Below, in pieces: positions 33,548 to 41,549 of a stretch of DNA of 56,207 bases. The notes under the pieces are model-generated. The model was not told the origin of the DNA. It did no database searches and was given only the letters and a program-made list of their open reading frames with translations. The position numbers were made by a program, and so were the translations under genes. This DNA comes from Ilumatobacteraceae bacterium (GTDB lineage Bacteria; Actinomycetota; Acidimicrobiia; Acidimicrobiales; Ilumatobacteraceae): positions 1 through 56,207 of the forward strand of contig JAJTFJ010000007.1 in the NCBI GenBank assembly GCA_021298435.1. Reading direction: 5' to 3'. The first letter of the stretch is position 1, and every line of letters starts with the position of its first letter.

Positions 33548-34723
33548 ATGCAAATCAGTGTTGTCGGAGGATCAATCGGCGGTCTCACCGCCGCCTTGGT
33601 CCTCCGCAACCTGGGGCATGAAGTTGATGTTTTTGAACGATCACCTCATGTCTTGATGCAACGTGGTGCAGGCATCGGTCTTCTTCCTGAAACGTCTCGG
33701 TACCTCACCGATGTTGCAGACATGGACATCGACGACATCTCTATCTCAACATCGAGCATTGTTCACCTTGCTCGTAACAACTCGATTCTTCATCAGACAA
33801 AACATCAATATCGTTTCAGCAGTTGGAACACTGTGTACCGCCAACTGTTGTCCTGTTGGGGAACAGAGCGGTATCACCTCAATCACGAGATGACGCAGTG
33901 GTCAAATGTTGATGTCTCTCCGATCTCCGTCTCCTTTGCAAACGGGTCATCAGTAGAGAGTGACCTTGTTGTCTTCGCAGATGGAGTCAACTCAATGGCG
34001 CGCGCACAGCTCGTGCCCGGTTCCCAGCCGAGATACTCCGGATACGTAGCTTGGCGTGGCATGGTCCCTGAAAGTGAAGTCTCTGCATCTTCAAGAGCGT
34101 GTCTTGGCGACTCGATTACGTATCACGTCTACGCCAACAGCCACATTCTTGTGTATCCCATTCCTGGTCTCGACGGAGAAGTTGAACCAGGCAAACGTCT
34201 CATTAACTTTGTGTGGTACCGCAACTATGCATCTGGTGGAGATAAGGAAGATCTCCTGACAGACATCAACGGAGTTCAGCGCGAGGTATCACTTCCACCG
34301 GGAGCGGTATCCCCACACCATGTTGCGGAGATGAAGGCACATGCTGCAGCACGCCTTCCAGCAGCAATCGCAGAAATTGTGATGAAGACGAAAGAACCGT
34401 TTCTGCAAGTGGTTTTTGATTTAGCAATTCCACAGATGAATTTTGGCCATGCGTGTCTTCTCGGAGACTCGGCCAATTTGGCTCGTCCCCATGCGGCAGC
34501 CGGCACTGCAAAAGCCGCAGACGATGCTTGGGCATTGGGGCATGCACTCTCAACATCGCAAAGCGTGAATGAAGCTCTGCAAAAGTACAACGAGAGTCAA
34601 ACGGCTATCGGGCATCAACTCATCAATAGAACAGAAAACATTGGTCGCCGTTCACAGTTTGATGGAACATGGGTACCCGGTGATCGTGATCTCATTTTTG
34701 GATTAAAGGCACCAGGCGCATGA
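33548..34723 (+). CDS. FAD-dependent monooxygenase (PHBH-like, dihydroxypyridine-hydroxylase-like)
   Basis: 391 residues with class A flavin monooxygenase motifs: N-terminal VVGGSIGGLTAALVLRNLGHEVDVFERS (FAD-binding, the GGSI variant seen in 2,6-dihydroxypyridine 3-monooxygenase), the middle VFADGVNSMARAQ (DG motif) and the C-terminal CLLGDSANLARPHAAAGTAKAADDAWALGHAL (GD motif). It would hydroxylate an aromatic ring using NAD(P)H and O2. The stop overlaps the DUF3500 start as ATGA. Substrate is only guessed from family. Confidence 0.9.
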   Translation: MQISVVGGSIGGLTAALVLRNLGHEVDVFERSPHVLMQRGAGIGLLPETSRYLTDVADMDIDDISISTSSIVHLARNNSILHQTKHQYRFSSWNTVYRQLLSCWGTERYHLNHEMTQWSNVDVSPISVSFANGSSVESDLVVFADGVNSMARAQLVPGSQPRYSGYVAWRGMVPESEVSASSRACLGDSITYHVYANSHILVYPIPGLDGEVEPGKRLINFVWYRNYASGGDKEDLLTDINGVQREVSLPPGAVSPHHVAEMKAHAAARLPAAIAEIVMKTKEPFLQVVFDLAIPQMNFGHACLLGDSANLARPHAAAGTAKAADDAWALGHALSTSQSVNEALQKYNESQTAIGHQLINRTENIGRRSQFDGTWVPGDRDLIFGLKAPGA

Positions 34724-35826
34724 ATCCCCGAGCCCGCGCAATGGCAGATATTGCCAACACCTTGCTTGCCACGTTGAGTAGCGAGCAGAGATCGGTGGCT
34801 CAGTACAGCTTCCCGTCCGAACAAGAGCGAACGAGTTGGTTCTACACCCCCACTGACCACGGCGGATTAACGCTGCACACAATGTCGCCTGAGCAAACAC
34901 GACTTGTAATGCGTCTCATTGACTCCGCTCTCTCGAGACCCGCCTATGTCACCGCGTCCACGATCATGGGCCTCGAGAATGTGCTCGACCAGCTTGAAGG
35001 GTGGGGTGCACAGTGGAACTTCCCACGCGGCCGTGACCCGCAGCGCTACTTTCTGCGAATCTTTGGCGAGCCTGGTTCAGAAGTGTGGGGTTGGCGCATC
35101 GGTGGCCACCATCTCTCTTTGAACTTCACCATCCAGAACGATGAACTTGTCTCTGCGACACCGTGCTTCTTAGGTGCAGACCCTGCTGCTTCACCTTTGC
35201 TCGGCGGCCAACTGTTGCGGCCACTCGGAGCATGCGAAGACTTGGCACGCGAGTTGCTCAGTTCATTGAATGACGAACAACGACACATTGCGATTGTCTC
35301 CTCAGTGCCGCCTGTGGATCTTGTTGGTGCGAATCGACCCCAGGTGTCTGAAGGCGATGTTCCGCTTCCCCTCTCACTTATTTGGCGAAATCAATTCACA
35401 GGAGAACTGCAAGAAGTGGTCGAGAGAATTCAGACCACTGAAGAACAAAAGATTGGTCTTCTTCCCGAACATATTGAAGCCGTTACCTACAGCACCCGCC
35501 CAAAGGGTCTCGCCGCATCGGAGATGAATTCAGCACAACGCGATGTGCTGAAAACATTGCTTTCAACCTATGTAGGTCGAATTCACGATGACTTTGCAGA
35601 TGATGCGCAGCAGAACGTTGCCTCAAACTTCGAGTCCATTCATTTTGCATGGGCCGGAGGCATGAACCGCGGCCTCCCTCATTACTACCGACTTCAAGGA
35701 CCACGATTGTTGGCGGAATACGACAACACCACTCGTGACGGCAACCATGTGCACACTGTCTGGCGTAACCCCATTAATGATTTTGGTGTTGACGCTCTCT
35801 CAACCCATCATCAAAATTCGCACTGA
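34720..35826 (+). CDS. DUF3500-family protein
   Basis: 368 residues of the DUF3500 family: ANTLLATLSSEQRSVAQYSF...GLTLHTMSPEQTRLVMRLIDSAL and the strong RYFLRIFGEPGSEVWGWRIGGHHLSLNFTI block with its conserved His pair. The last third has IHFAWAGGMNRGLPHYYRLQGPRLLAEYDNTTRDGNHVHTVWRNP, another family hallmark with His/Asp residues that look like metal ligands. Function unknown. Coupled to the FAD monooxygenase by a 4-bp overlap, so it probably acts in the same pathway. Confidence 0.9.
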   Translation: MNPRARAMADIANTLLATLSSEQRSVAQYSFPSEQERTSWFYTPTDHGGLTLHTMSPEQTRLVMRLIDSALSRPAYVTASTIMGLENVLDQLEGWGAQWNFPRGRDPQRYFLRIFGEPGSEVWGWRIGGHHLSLNFTIQNDELVSATPCFLGADPAASPLLGGQLLRPLGACEDLARELLSSLNDEQRHIAIVSSVPPVDLVGANRPQVSEGDVPLPLSLIWRNQFTGELQEVVERIQTTEEQKIGLLPEHIEAVTYSTRPKGLAASEMNSAQRDVLKTLLSTYVGRIHDDFADDAQQNVASNFESIHFAWAGGMNRGLPHYYRLQGPRLLAEYDNTTRDGNHVHTVWRNPINDFGVDALSTHHQNSH

Positions 35827-35863
35827 GTCGTTGAACAATCGTTCTTCGCACTAGAACTTCTAC

Positions 35864-36697
35864 ATGACAACTGCTGTAGTTCTCGCCGGAGGTGGCCTCA
35901 CAGGCATCGCGTGGGAGATAGGCGTTCTTCTCGGTCTTCGAAATAAAGGATTCGACATTGTTCGCGATGCTGACCTAATCATCGGCACATCAGCCGGCTC
36001 CGTTGTGGGAACACAACTCTCACAAGGCCTTGACCTCACTGATCTGTATGCACGTCAACAACAACCCGACGAAAATGAAATCTCCCCTCGCATTGACCTC
36101 GAGGTCATGACGCAGGTGTATAGCCAGATGCGTGGCGGTGGAACACAATCAGATGAACAACGTCAACACATCGGACAAATTGCTCTCAACAACTCCTTTG
36201 TTGATTGGCCCACTCGACGCGCGGTAATTGAAGGGCGCGTGAAGACCGATACATGGCCTGATCGAAACTTGATAGTCACCACTATTGATGCCGAGTCAGG
36301 TGAGTTCCGCACATGGTCAAAGAATGATGGTGTTGGTCTCATTGACGCAGTCGCCAGTAGTTGCGCCGTTGCTGGCATTTGGCCATGTGTTCCCATTAAG
36401 GGCCGTATGTACTACGACGGCGGATTCCGTAACTCTGCAAATGCATCACTCGCTACCGGATACAACACAGTGTGGGTACTCGCACCGCTCTCGGGCGATG
36501 CATCCCCAGCTGTCGAGACAGAAGTGCAACAACTTCGTGAAGAAGGTGCAGATGTTCAGTACATCACCACCGATGACACAGCCAAGCAGGCCATGGGCTT
36601 GAACTCACTCGACCCACGCGTCCGCGGTGCCGCAGCAGAGCAGGGCCTTCGTCAGGGACATGAATTCGCTGGATTGCTCGGCAGAATGAAGCCGTGA
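35864..36697 (+). CDS. Patatin-like phospholipase/acyl hydrolase
   Basis: 277 residues. Oxyanion hole AGGGLTGIAWE, nucleophile Ser43 in G-T-S-A-G, and catalytic Asp185 in YYDGGF, giving the Ser-Asp dyad of patatins. No signal peptide, so it is cytoplasmic or membrane-peripheral. It hydrolyses acyl esters (lipids or CoA-like esters). GTGA overlap with the downstream lipoprotein gene; 38 bp after DUF3500. Confidence 0.93.
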   Translation: MTTAVVLAGGGLTGIAWEIGVLLGLRNKGFDIVRDADLIIGTSAGSVVGTQLSQGLDLTDLYARQQQPDENEISPRIDLEVMTQVYSQMRGGGTQSDEQRQHIGQIALNNSFVDWPTRRAVIEGRVKTDTWPDRNLIVTTIDAESGEFRTWSKNDGVGLIDAVASSCAVAGIWPCVPIKGRMYYDGGFRNSANASLATGYNTVWVLAPLSGDASPAVETEVQQLREEGADVQYITTDDTAKQAMGLNSLDPRVRGAAAEQGLRQGHEFAGLLGRMKP

Positions 36698-37527
36698 AAA
36701 AAGCGCTACTGCTTCTCCCCCTTCTCTTCGGACTCGCAGCATGTGGCAGTACTTCTGACTCTGCAGCAACAACAACGCCCACGACAGTCGTCAGCACATC
36801 GGCGGTGGCGGTAACAACCACTGTTCCCACGTTTTTGAATCCTGCATCAGGCGAAAAAGAAATCACCTGCGACAACAAAACAATCGGTGCCAACATTGGC
36901 GAGAAACTTCGTCTCGAAAAGTGCACCGCTACGTGGGCGTTTGGAGACACTGATCGTGATCGCTGGAATTGTCCCGATGACGGCTGCACACATACACGTC
37001 TTTTTCAATTAGTCGATACAAAGTGGGTCAACACCGCCACATGCCAACGCTCACTTCCCCTCACACGATTCTTTATGAGCTGCTACATCCCCGATGTTGG
37101 CGCAGCCTCACTCAAGGAACTTCCGCCCAGTGATGTCGCCTGCATTATCTGGCCGGCGAATAAATCATTGAAATACGTCGCAGAGACTGGCTGTGAGGCA
37201 GATCTTGCCTCCATCACTGCTTCTCTGAATGAGAAGTGCACTGGGTACTTCGCTTCTAGTGAGTTACCCGTCGAGAAGTGTGATCAGGGGCTTGCTGTGC
37301 AACTCATGCAATCCCGACTGCGCAAGGCCGGATACAACACAAGTGTTGATGGCTACTACGGACCAGCGATGGCACTGTCTGTGTACAAATTTCAGAAAGA
37401 CAAAGGTCTTTTGCAGAGCGGTGCCATTGACGCCGCAACCTGCAAAGCACTCGAGCCTGATCAATCACTGCTGCCCGGTACTGATGCGAACGCAGACGGA
37501 TTAGTCACTCCCAATGAGTTTCGATAA
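36694..37527 (+). CDS. Lipoprotein with peptidoglycan-binding domain and EF-hand-like loop
   Basis: 277 residues from GTG 36694. Lipobox L-A-A-C with Cys17 after a Leu-rich signal, then a Thr/Ser/Val-rich linker. Residues about 50-180 have many cysteines (about eight) that may form disulfides. Residues about 200-255 form a PG_binding_1 domain (VQLMQSRLRKAGYNTSVDGYYGPAMALSVYKFQKDKGL). The C-terminus GTDANADGLVTPNEF resembles a single calcium-binding EF-hand loop. An envelope protein; function not known. Confidence 0.85.
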   Translation: MKKALLLLPLLFGLAACGSTSDSAATTTPTTVVSTSAVAVTTTVPTFLNPASGEKEITCDNKTIGANIGEKLRLEKCTATWAFGDTDRDRWNCPDDGCTHTRLFQLVDTKWVNTATCQRSLPLTRFFMSCYIPDVGAASLKELPPSDVACIIWPANKSLKYVAETGCEADLASITASLNEKCTGYFASSELPVEKCDQGLAVQLMQSRLRKAGYNTSVDGYYGPAMALSVYKFQKDKGLLQSGAIDAATCKALEPDQSLLPGTDANADGLVTPNEFR

Positions 37528-37532
37528 TCACG

Positions 37533-37715
37533 ATGTCTCCTGCTGCTGAAAAGGCACATGACGCCGCAGTTGCGGCAGGGCGTGATTTCTACACCGACCC
37601 CGACACCGGGTTAATGGTGATGACATCGCTATATCTAAAAAACCGCGGCTACTGCTGCGGCAACATCTGCCGCCACTGCCCGTACGACCGCGGCGAACAA
37701 CCAACAAAGAATTAG
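37533..37715 (+). CDS. DUF5522-family small cysteine-rich protein, 60 aa
   Basis: Begins MSPAAEKAHDAAVAAGRDFY and carries the DUF5522 signature LKNRGYCCGNICRHCPYDRG with Cys41, Cys42, Cys46 and Cys49 plus His48, a probable metal or Fe-S site. Such proteins occur widely as short stand-alone ORFs; function unknown. Preceded closely by the lipoprotein (5-bp gap). Its TAG overlaps the stop of the opposing sulfatase by 4 bp. Confidence 0.88.
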   Translation: MSPAAEKAHDAAVAAGRDFYTDPDTGLMVMTSLYLKNRGYCCGNICRHCPYDRGEQPTKN

Positions 37716-39244
37716 TTCAGAGCTAAACGCTCAAACTGTTCACTGGGCGCATCAACTTCCGTCAATGCAACTCGTAACAGTTCTTCTGCTTCTTTCGCGA
37801 TCGAATCACCAATGCGATTCACCGTTTCATCTGGGTCTTCAGAACGATTAAACATCAACGTCTCGTACTGTTTCGCGTACGACCAGAACGGCAACAAGTC
37901 ACCTTCGCGGAATGGCTGACGGATAACAGGAATCGAGCTTCCCGGCATGTAGTCAAGGACCGCACGCTCATCTGGCATTGGCATTTTGTATTCAGGCATT
38001 GACGCAATCGGCATCGTGCTCCAACGGTTCGACCACATGGAGTGCGGTGCGTTCGCACCCGATGGTCCACGTGTGTATCGCCAATCATTGGTCACGATCT
38101 GTACTTCTCTGCCCCACACACCAGTCAACAACCAGTCACGCACTTGTGATTGTTCATTTGCCAAAACAGGCACCAGTGATTTGCCATGCGCCGTATGTTT
38201 CACCGGCGCACCAAACACCTCTGCGATCGTTGCGTGAATATCGGTTGATGTCGTGAGAGCGTCATTCGTCGTAGGTGCAACTCCTGGCCATGACACCAAC
38301 ATTGGAATATGCCCGAGTGGTTTGTACACGGGTAAGCCAGGCTTACCCCACACATCGCGACCATGCACATCTGTGTCACCCAAGTAGTGGCCGTGATCGG
38401 TACACAGAATCACCGCTGTGTCTTCCCACGCATTTGTTGTATCAAGCGAATCAAGAACACGACCCAACCAATGATCAATCATGGACAACTTGCCGCCGTA
38501 TTGCGCACGAATCTGGCGCGCATCCCGCTCCGTCAAAATGCCTTGTTTATAGGCATCAATTGCATAGGGCGGCCACGTGAGGTGCGGACCTTCCCATGAA
38601 TCGTCATATCGCGTTGCCCATTCTTCGGGTGTATCGAACGGCTCATGCGGATCGAACTCATCAACAAACAAAAAGAATCGTTCACCCTTTGCACGATGCA
38701 CGGGTGCGTCTTCAGTCAACCACTTTGCCGTTGCTTGCATCGTGCGCGGACCGGGGAAATCTTCTTCGCCACGAAAGTAACCGCGAGAATTGTCGTAGTG
38801 CGTATGTCCGCGACCATAGGTTGGTGTGCCCAACCACGATGGGTCTGGTCGTGACTTCCATGCATCGCTTTCATGGCCACGTTCATAATCCCATGCGGTG
38901 AAATCGGTGTGGTAATTCTCTCCACCTGTTTCAAACAAGTGAGGATGATCTGTAATCAACTGCGTAATCACACCTTCACGACGAAGTGATGCCGTGATTG
39001 GTTCTTCCCACAATTCAATAGAACCCCACGGCCGCCATAGAAAGTCCCACGCTCCGACGAGAATGTCATGACGCGCAGGAATACACGGCAGTGAACCCGT
39101 GTGATGATTCGTGAAACGCACCGAACGTGCAGCGAGTCGATCAAGGTTCGGCGTATCAAAGTTTTTACCGCCGTACGCACCCATCTCATGACGATTCAAA
39201 CTGTCAAGCAAAAGAACAACGACATTGCGTGGTGATGATGTCAC
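37712..39244 (-). CDS. Type I sulfatase (second)
   Basis: 510 residues from GTG 39244. Sulfatase fold with LLLDSLNRHEMGAYGG (metal Asp14), the signature C54-I-P-A-R58 (formylglycine precursor Cys), and a TDHGHYLGDTDVHGRD metal-ligand block near residue 280. No signal peptide is visible. Likely cytoplasmic arylsulfatase- or choline-sulfatase-like. The GTG overlaps the stop of the upstream alpha/beta hydrolase (GTGA), as in the other pair at the left edge. Different from that one in sequence (CIPAR versus CAPGR; DSLNR versus DQFRG), so the two are not recent duplicates. Substrate unknown. Confidence 0.93.
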   Translation of the reverse strand: MTSSPRNVVVLLLDSLNRHEMGAYGGKNFDTPNLDRLAARSVRFTNHHTGSLPCIPARHDILVGAWDFLWRPWGSIELWEEPITASLRREGVITQLITDHPHLFETGGENYHTDFTAWDYERGHESDAWKSRPDPSWLGTPTYGRGHTHYDNSRGYFRGEEDFPGPRTMQATAKWLTEDAPVHRAKGERFFLFVDEFDPHEPFDTPEEWATRYDDSWEGPHLTWPPYAIDAYKQGILTERDARQIRAQYGGKLSMIDHWLGRVLDSLDTTNAWEDTAVILCTDHGHYLGDTDVHGRDVWGKPGLPVYKPLGHIPMLVSWPGVAPTTNDALTTSTDIHATIAEVFGAPVKHTAHGKSLVPVLANEQSQVRDWLLTGVWGREVQIVTNDWRYTRGPSGANAPHSMWSNRWSTMPIASMPEYKMPMPDERAVLDYMPGSSIPVIRQPFREGDLLPFWSYAKQYETLMFNRSEDPDETVNRIGDSIAKEAEELLRVALTEVDAPSEQFERLALN

Positions 39245-39945
39245 GACGATTCTCCATCAAAAATGTTCTTCAACCACTTCAACACTTCTTCAAACATGTG
39301 GTCATGGCTGTTCGTCAAGAGATGATCATCACCTTGCATGATGCGTAAGTCTCCGTAGCCGGCGATGGTGCGCACCATCTCGCTGGCTTCAGCGGGAAGA
39401 ATATTGTCGCTGTCTCCGTGGAACATCAGCAACGGTTTCCCTTGTAAGCCTCCCGCAATTTCACATCCAGCCGATTGTGTTGCAAAGGTCACAACGCCCG
39501 CAACCATCTCTGACAATCCCACCGCAACGCGAATAGCCACAGCTCCACCAAAGCTGTGACCCATGAGAACAACGCGATCGACTCCGCTTCCTATTAGTAA
39601 TTGCACGGAGGCAGCGGCATCCACACAACACGAGTCCATGTCATTAGGTGCGCGATAGCTGAGGCGAATTGATGGAACTCCATACTCAGCAAGAGAATGC
39701 CCAAAATCATTGTACAAACCGTTACCTGGGCCCAATGTTCCGCCCATCGCTCCGCCCACCATCACAATGCCGACATTGCGCGTTAGTTCACTGGGTTCAT
39801 GCCATAACAAGGACAACAATCCTCGTCGCGTGTACATCTCTACCTGTCGCACTGTTGGTGACAACAAACCTTGTTGGCTCGCCATGATGCCCAATACGTC
39901 CAGCGGAGTTTGTAGTGCGTCCTGACCAGCGTCGCTCTCTGTCAT
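39241..39945 (-). CDS. Alpha/beta hydrolase (dienelactone-hydrolase-like)
   Basis: 234 residues from ATG 39945. Nucleophile elbow G-H-S-F-G-G (VVLMGHSFGGAVAIRVAVGL), a MFHGDSD Asp region and a DDHLLTNSHD His region give a complete triad. The N-terminal segment VMVGGAMGGTLGPGNGLYNDFG holds the oxyanion hole. Upstream of and coupled to the sulfatase by a 4-bp GTGA overlap. The N-terminal 45 residues (ASQQGLLSPTVRQVEMY) have no recognised feature. Divergent from MarR across 20 bp. Confidence 0.88.
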   Translation of the reverse strand: MTESDAGQDALQTPLDVLGIMASQQGLLSPTVRQVEMYTRRGLLSLLWHEPSELTRNVGIVMVGGAMGGTLGPGNGLYNDFGHSLAEYGVPSIRLSYRAPNDMDSCCVDAAASVQLLIGSGVDRVVLMGHSFGGAVAIRVAVGLSEMVAGVVTFATQSAGCEIAGGLQGKPLLMFHGDSDNILPAEASEMVRTIAGYGDLRIMQGDDHLLTNSHDHMFEEVLKWLKNIFDGESS

Positions 39946-39948
39946 GGG

Positions 39949-39962
39949 GTTACCCTAGTAAC
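39949..39962. promoter_or_regulatory. Inverted repeat in the 20-bp gap before marR
   Basis: GTTAC CCTA GTAAC, a perfect 5-bp inverted repeat in the gap between the hydrolase ATG and the MarR ATG. It is a candidate MarR operator that would control both directions. Confidence 0.4.
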
Positions 39963-39965
39963 TAG

Positions 39966-40475
39966 ATGAAGAACACCGAGACGCCGAACCCACTGTTCAA
40001 CGATCTCGACCTCGAAACCGCAGGTCGAGTCGGTTTTGCATGGCGCGATATCCGTCGTGGCACCACCGCTGGCGCTGCACGTGACGTTGTGTACGGAGTC
40101 GGTGGCAGTGCAATCGAGCCCGGCCAGATGGATGCCCTCGATCTTCTTGTCAATGTTGAGTCATGTCGCATGGGAGACCTTGCCGATCATCTGCGCATCG
40201 ATCCCAGCACTGCAACACGAGCCGTGCAACGTCTGATTAAAGATGGTCTTGCGGAGCGCGTAACGCATGATGGCGACGGTCGTGTCGTTGCAATTGCAGC
40301 GACCGAACGTGGTCGACGTATTCATGGTGAAGTGCACATTCGTCGTCGCGACCTCACTCTTGCAATTCTCAGTGAATACACACCCGAAGAACGTTTTGTG
40401 CTCGCAGATTTTCTTGAGAGATTCACTGTTGCCATGGATAATGCCGTGAAGGCCCGTACGCGACGCGGTCGCTAA
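39966..40475 (+). CDS. MarR-family transcriptional regulator
   Basis: 169 residues with winged HTH: the recognition region LADHLRIDPSTATRAVQRLIKDGLAERVTHDGDGRVVAIAATERGR is typical MarR, including the DxR wing. A 60-residue N-terminal part (MKNTETPNPLFNDLDLETAG) precedes it and the C-terminus is basic (VKARTRRGR). It is divergent from the hydrolase-sulfatase operon by 20 bp, so it probably regulates that pair and itself. It is followed 10 bp later by the SigR-like gene. Confidence 0.92.
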   Translation: MKNTETPNPLFNDLDLETAGRVGFAWRDIRRGTTAGAARDVVYGVGGSAIEPGQMDALDLLVNVESCRMGDLADHLRIDPSTATRAVQRLIKDGLAERVTHDGDGRVVAIAATERGRRIHGEVHIRRRDLTLAILSEYTPEERFVLADFLERFTVAMDNAVKARTRRGR

Positions 40476-40485
40476 CACTTCCACG

Positions 40486-41070
40486 ATGGGGGCCCGCGAA
40501 GATTTCACAAATGACGCGATGCAATATGCGCCGCAATTGTTTGCCACTGCTTTGCGAATGACGCGCAACAGATCAGACGCTGAAGATCTCGTACAAGAAA
40601 CCTTCCTCAAGGGTTGGCGCGCTTTTGATTCCTACCAACAAGGAACCAACTTGCGTGCGTGGTTGTTTCGCATCATGACGAACACATTCATTAACAAATA
40701 CAACTCGCAACAACGCCGCCCGCAAGAAACTGAACTCGACGAAGTGGAAGAGCTCTTCTTGTTCCGCCGCATGGGCGCCTTCGATCAGTCAAAGATGAGT
40801 CAGTCCGCCGAAGACCAGATGCTCGAACTCTTCACCGATGAAGAAGTAAAGAATGCCATCGAGTCATTGCCCGAAACCTTTCGCATCCCGGTCCTTCTCT
40901 CTGACGTTGAAGGCTTTTCGTACAAAGAAATCGCCGAAATGCTTGAAGTTCCCATCGGAACCGTGATGTCGCGCCTCCATCGGGGAAGAAAAGCGATGCA
41001 GAAGATGTTGTACGAGTACGCAAAAGAACGAGGACTCGTCGACGAGTCCCTACTGGACCCACAGGATTAA
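40486..41070 (+). CDS. sigR: ECF RNA polymerase sigma factor, SigR-like
   Basis: 194 residues with ECF regions 2 and 4: region 2 ATALRMTRNRSDAEDLVQETFLKGWRAFDSY, GTNLRAWLFRIMTNTFINKYNSQQRRP, and region 4 IESLPETFRIPVLLSDVEGFSYKEIAEMLEVPIGTVMSRLHRGRKAMQKML. The loop after region 2 and the downstream RsrA-like anti-sigma factor identify it as the SigR/SigH (ECF12) thiol-oxidative-stress sigma. It would direct thioredoxin and mycothiol genes. The anti-sigma gene starts 3 bp after its stop. Confidence 0.9.
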   Translation: MGAREDFTNDAMQYAPQLFATALRMTRNRSDAEDLVQETFLKGWRAFDSYQQGTNLRAWLFRIMTNTFINKYNSQQRRPQETELDEVEELFLFRRMGAFDQSKMSQSAEDQMLELFTDEEVKNAIESLPETFRIPVLLSDVEGFSYKEIAEMLEVPIGTVMSRLHRGRKAMQKMLYEYAKERGLVDESLLDPQD

Positions 41071-41073
41071 GCC

Positions 41074-41316
41074 ATGGCCGACTGCCAAGAAACACTGAAC
41101 GAGCTGGAGAGTTACCTTGACTCTGAGCTGTCAGAGGGTCGCGCCAATGAGATCATCACCCATCTCAAAGGTTGCACCGACTGCCAAGGTGCTTATGAAT
41201 TTCACGCAGATTTGCGCACGGCCATTAAGACCAAAGCGAAGAACGAGGAACTGCCCGATGGTTTCCTCGACCGTCTCCGCGACTGCCTCGGTGACGACGT
41301 TCTCGGCGCCGAATAG
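41074..41316 (+). CDS. rsrA: RsrA-like zinc-binding redox anti-sigma factor
   Basis: 80 residues, with the ZAS motif His30-x3-Cys34-x2-Cys37 (HLKGCTDC) and an additional Cys4 near the N-terminus (MADCQETL), matching the RsrA zinc ligands and redox disulfide. It binds SigR when reduced and releases it on disulfide formation. Shorter than Streptomyces RsrA (about 105). Only a 3-bp gap after sigR, so the pair is co-expressed. Confidence 0.9.
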   Translation: MADCQETLNELESYLDSELSEGRANEIITHLKGCTDCQGAYEFHADLRTAIKTKAKNEELPDGFLDRLRDCLGDDVLGAE

Positions 41317-41373
41317 CACCGTTTTGCCCATGTAGTACCCCTCTCGGGGGTCGCACTGGCTACGCTTAGAAAC

Positions 41374-41529
41374 ATGTTCGCAGCGTATGTATGGCACTAC
41401 TGGGTGGGTCTCGTTCTTCTAATTGCCGCTATTGGCGCAGTTCTCCAGGCTGTGGTCGGGTATCTCGTGAAGGTCAGCGCCACTCGCTACCCGAACCGTC
41501 GCCAGCGCCAAGCTCAGAAGAACAAGTAG
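41374..41529 (+). CDS. Small single-pass membrane protein, 51 aa
   Basis: ORF starting MFAAYVWHYWVGLVLLIAAIG and ending in a basic tail RYPNRRQRQAQKNK. One transmembrane helix (residues about 8-32) with a cytoplasmic Arg/Lys/Gln-rich tail. I do not recognise it. It sits between rsrA and tilS with 57 bp and 20 bp gaps. Confidence 0.6.
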   Translation: MFAAYVWHYWVGLVLLIAAIGAVLQAVVGYLVKVSATRYPNRRQRQAQKNK

Positions 41530-41549
41530 CCGCCGGCGCGCTGCCTCCC

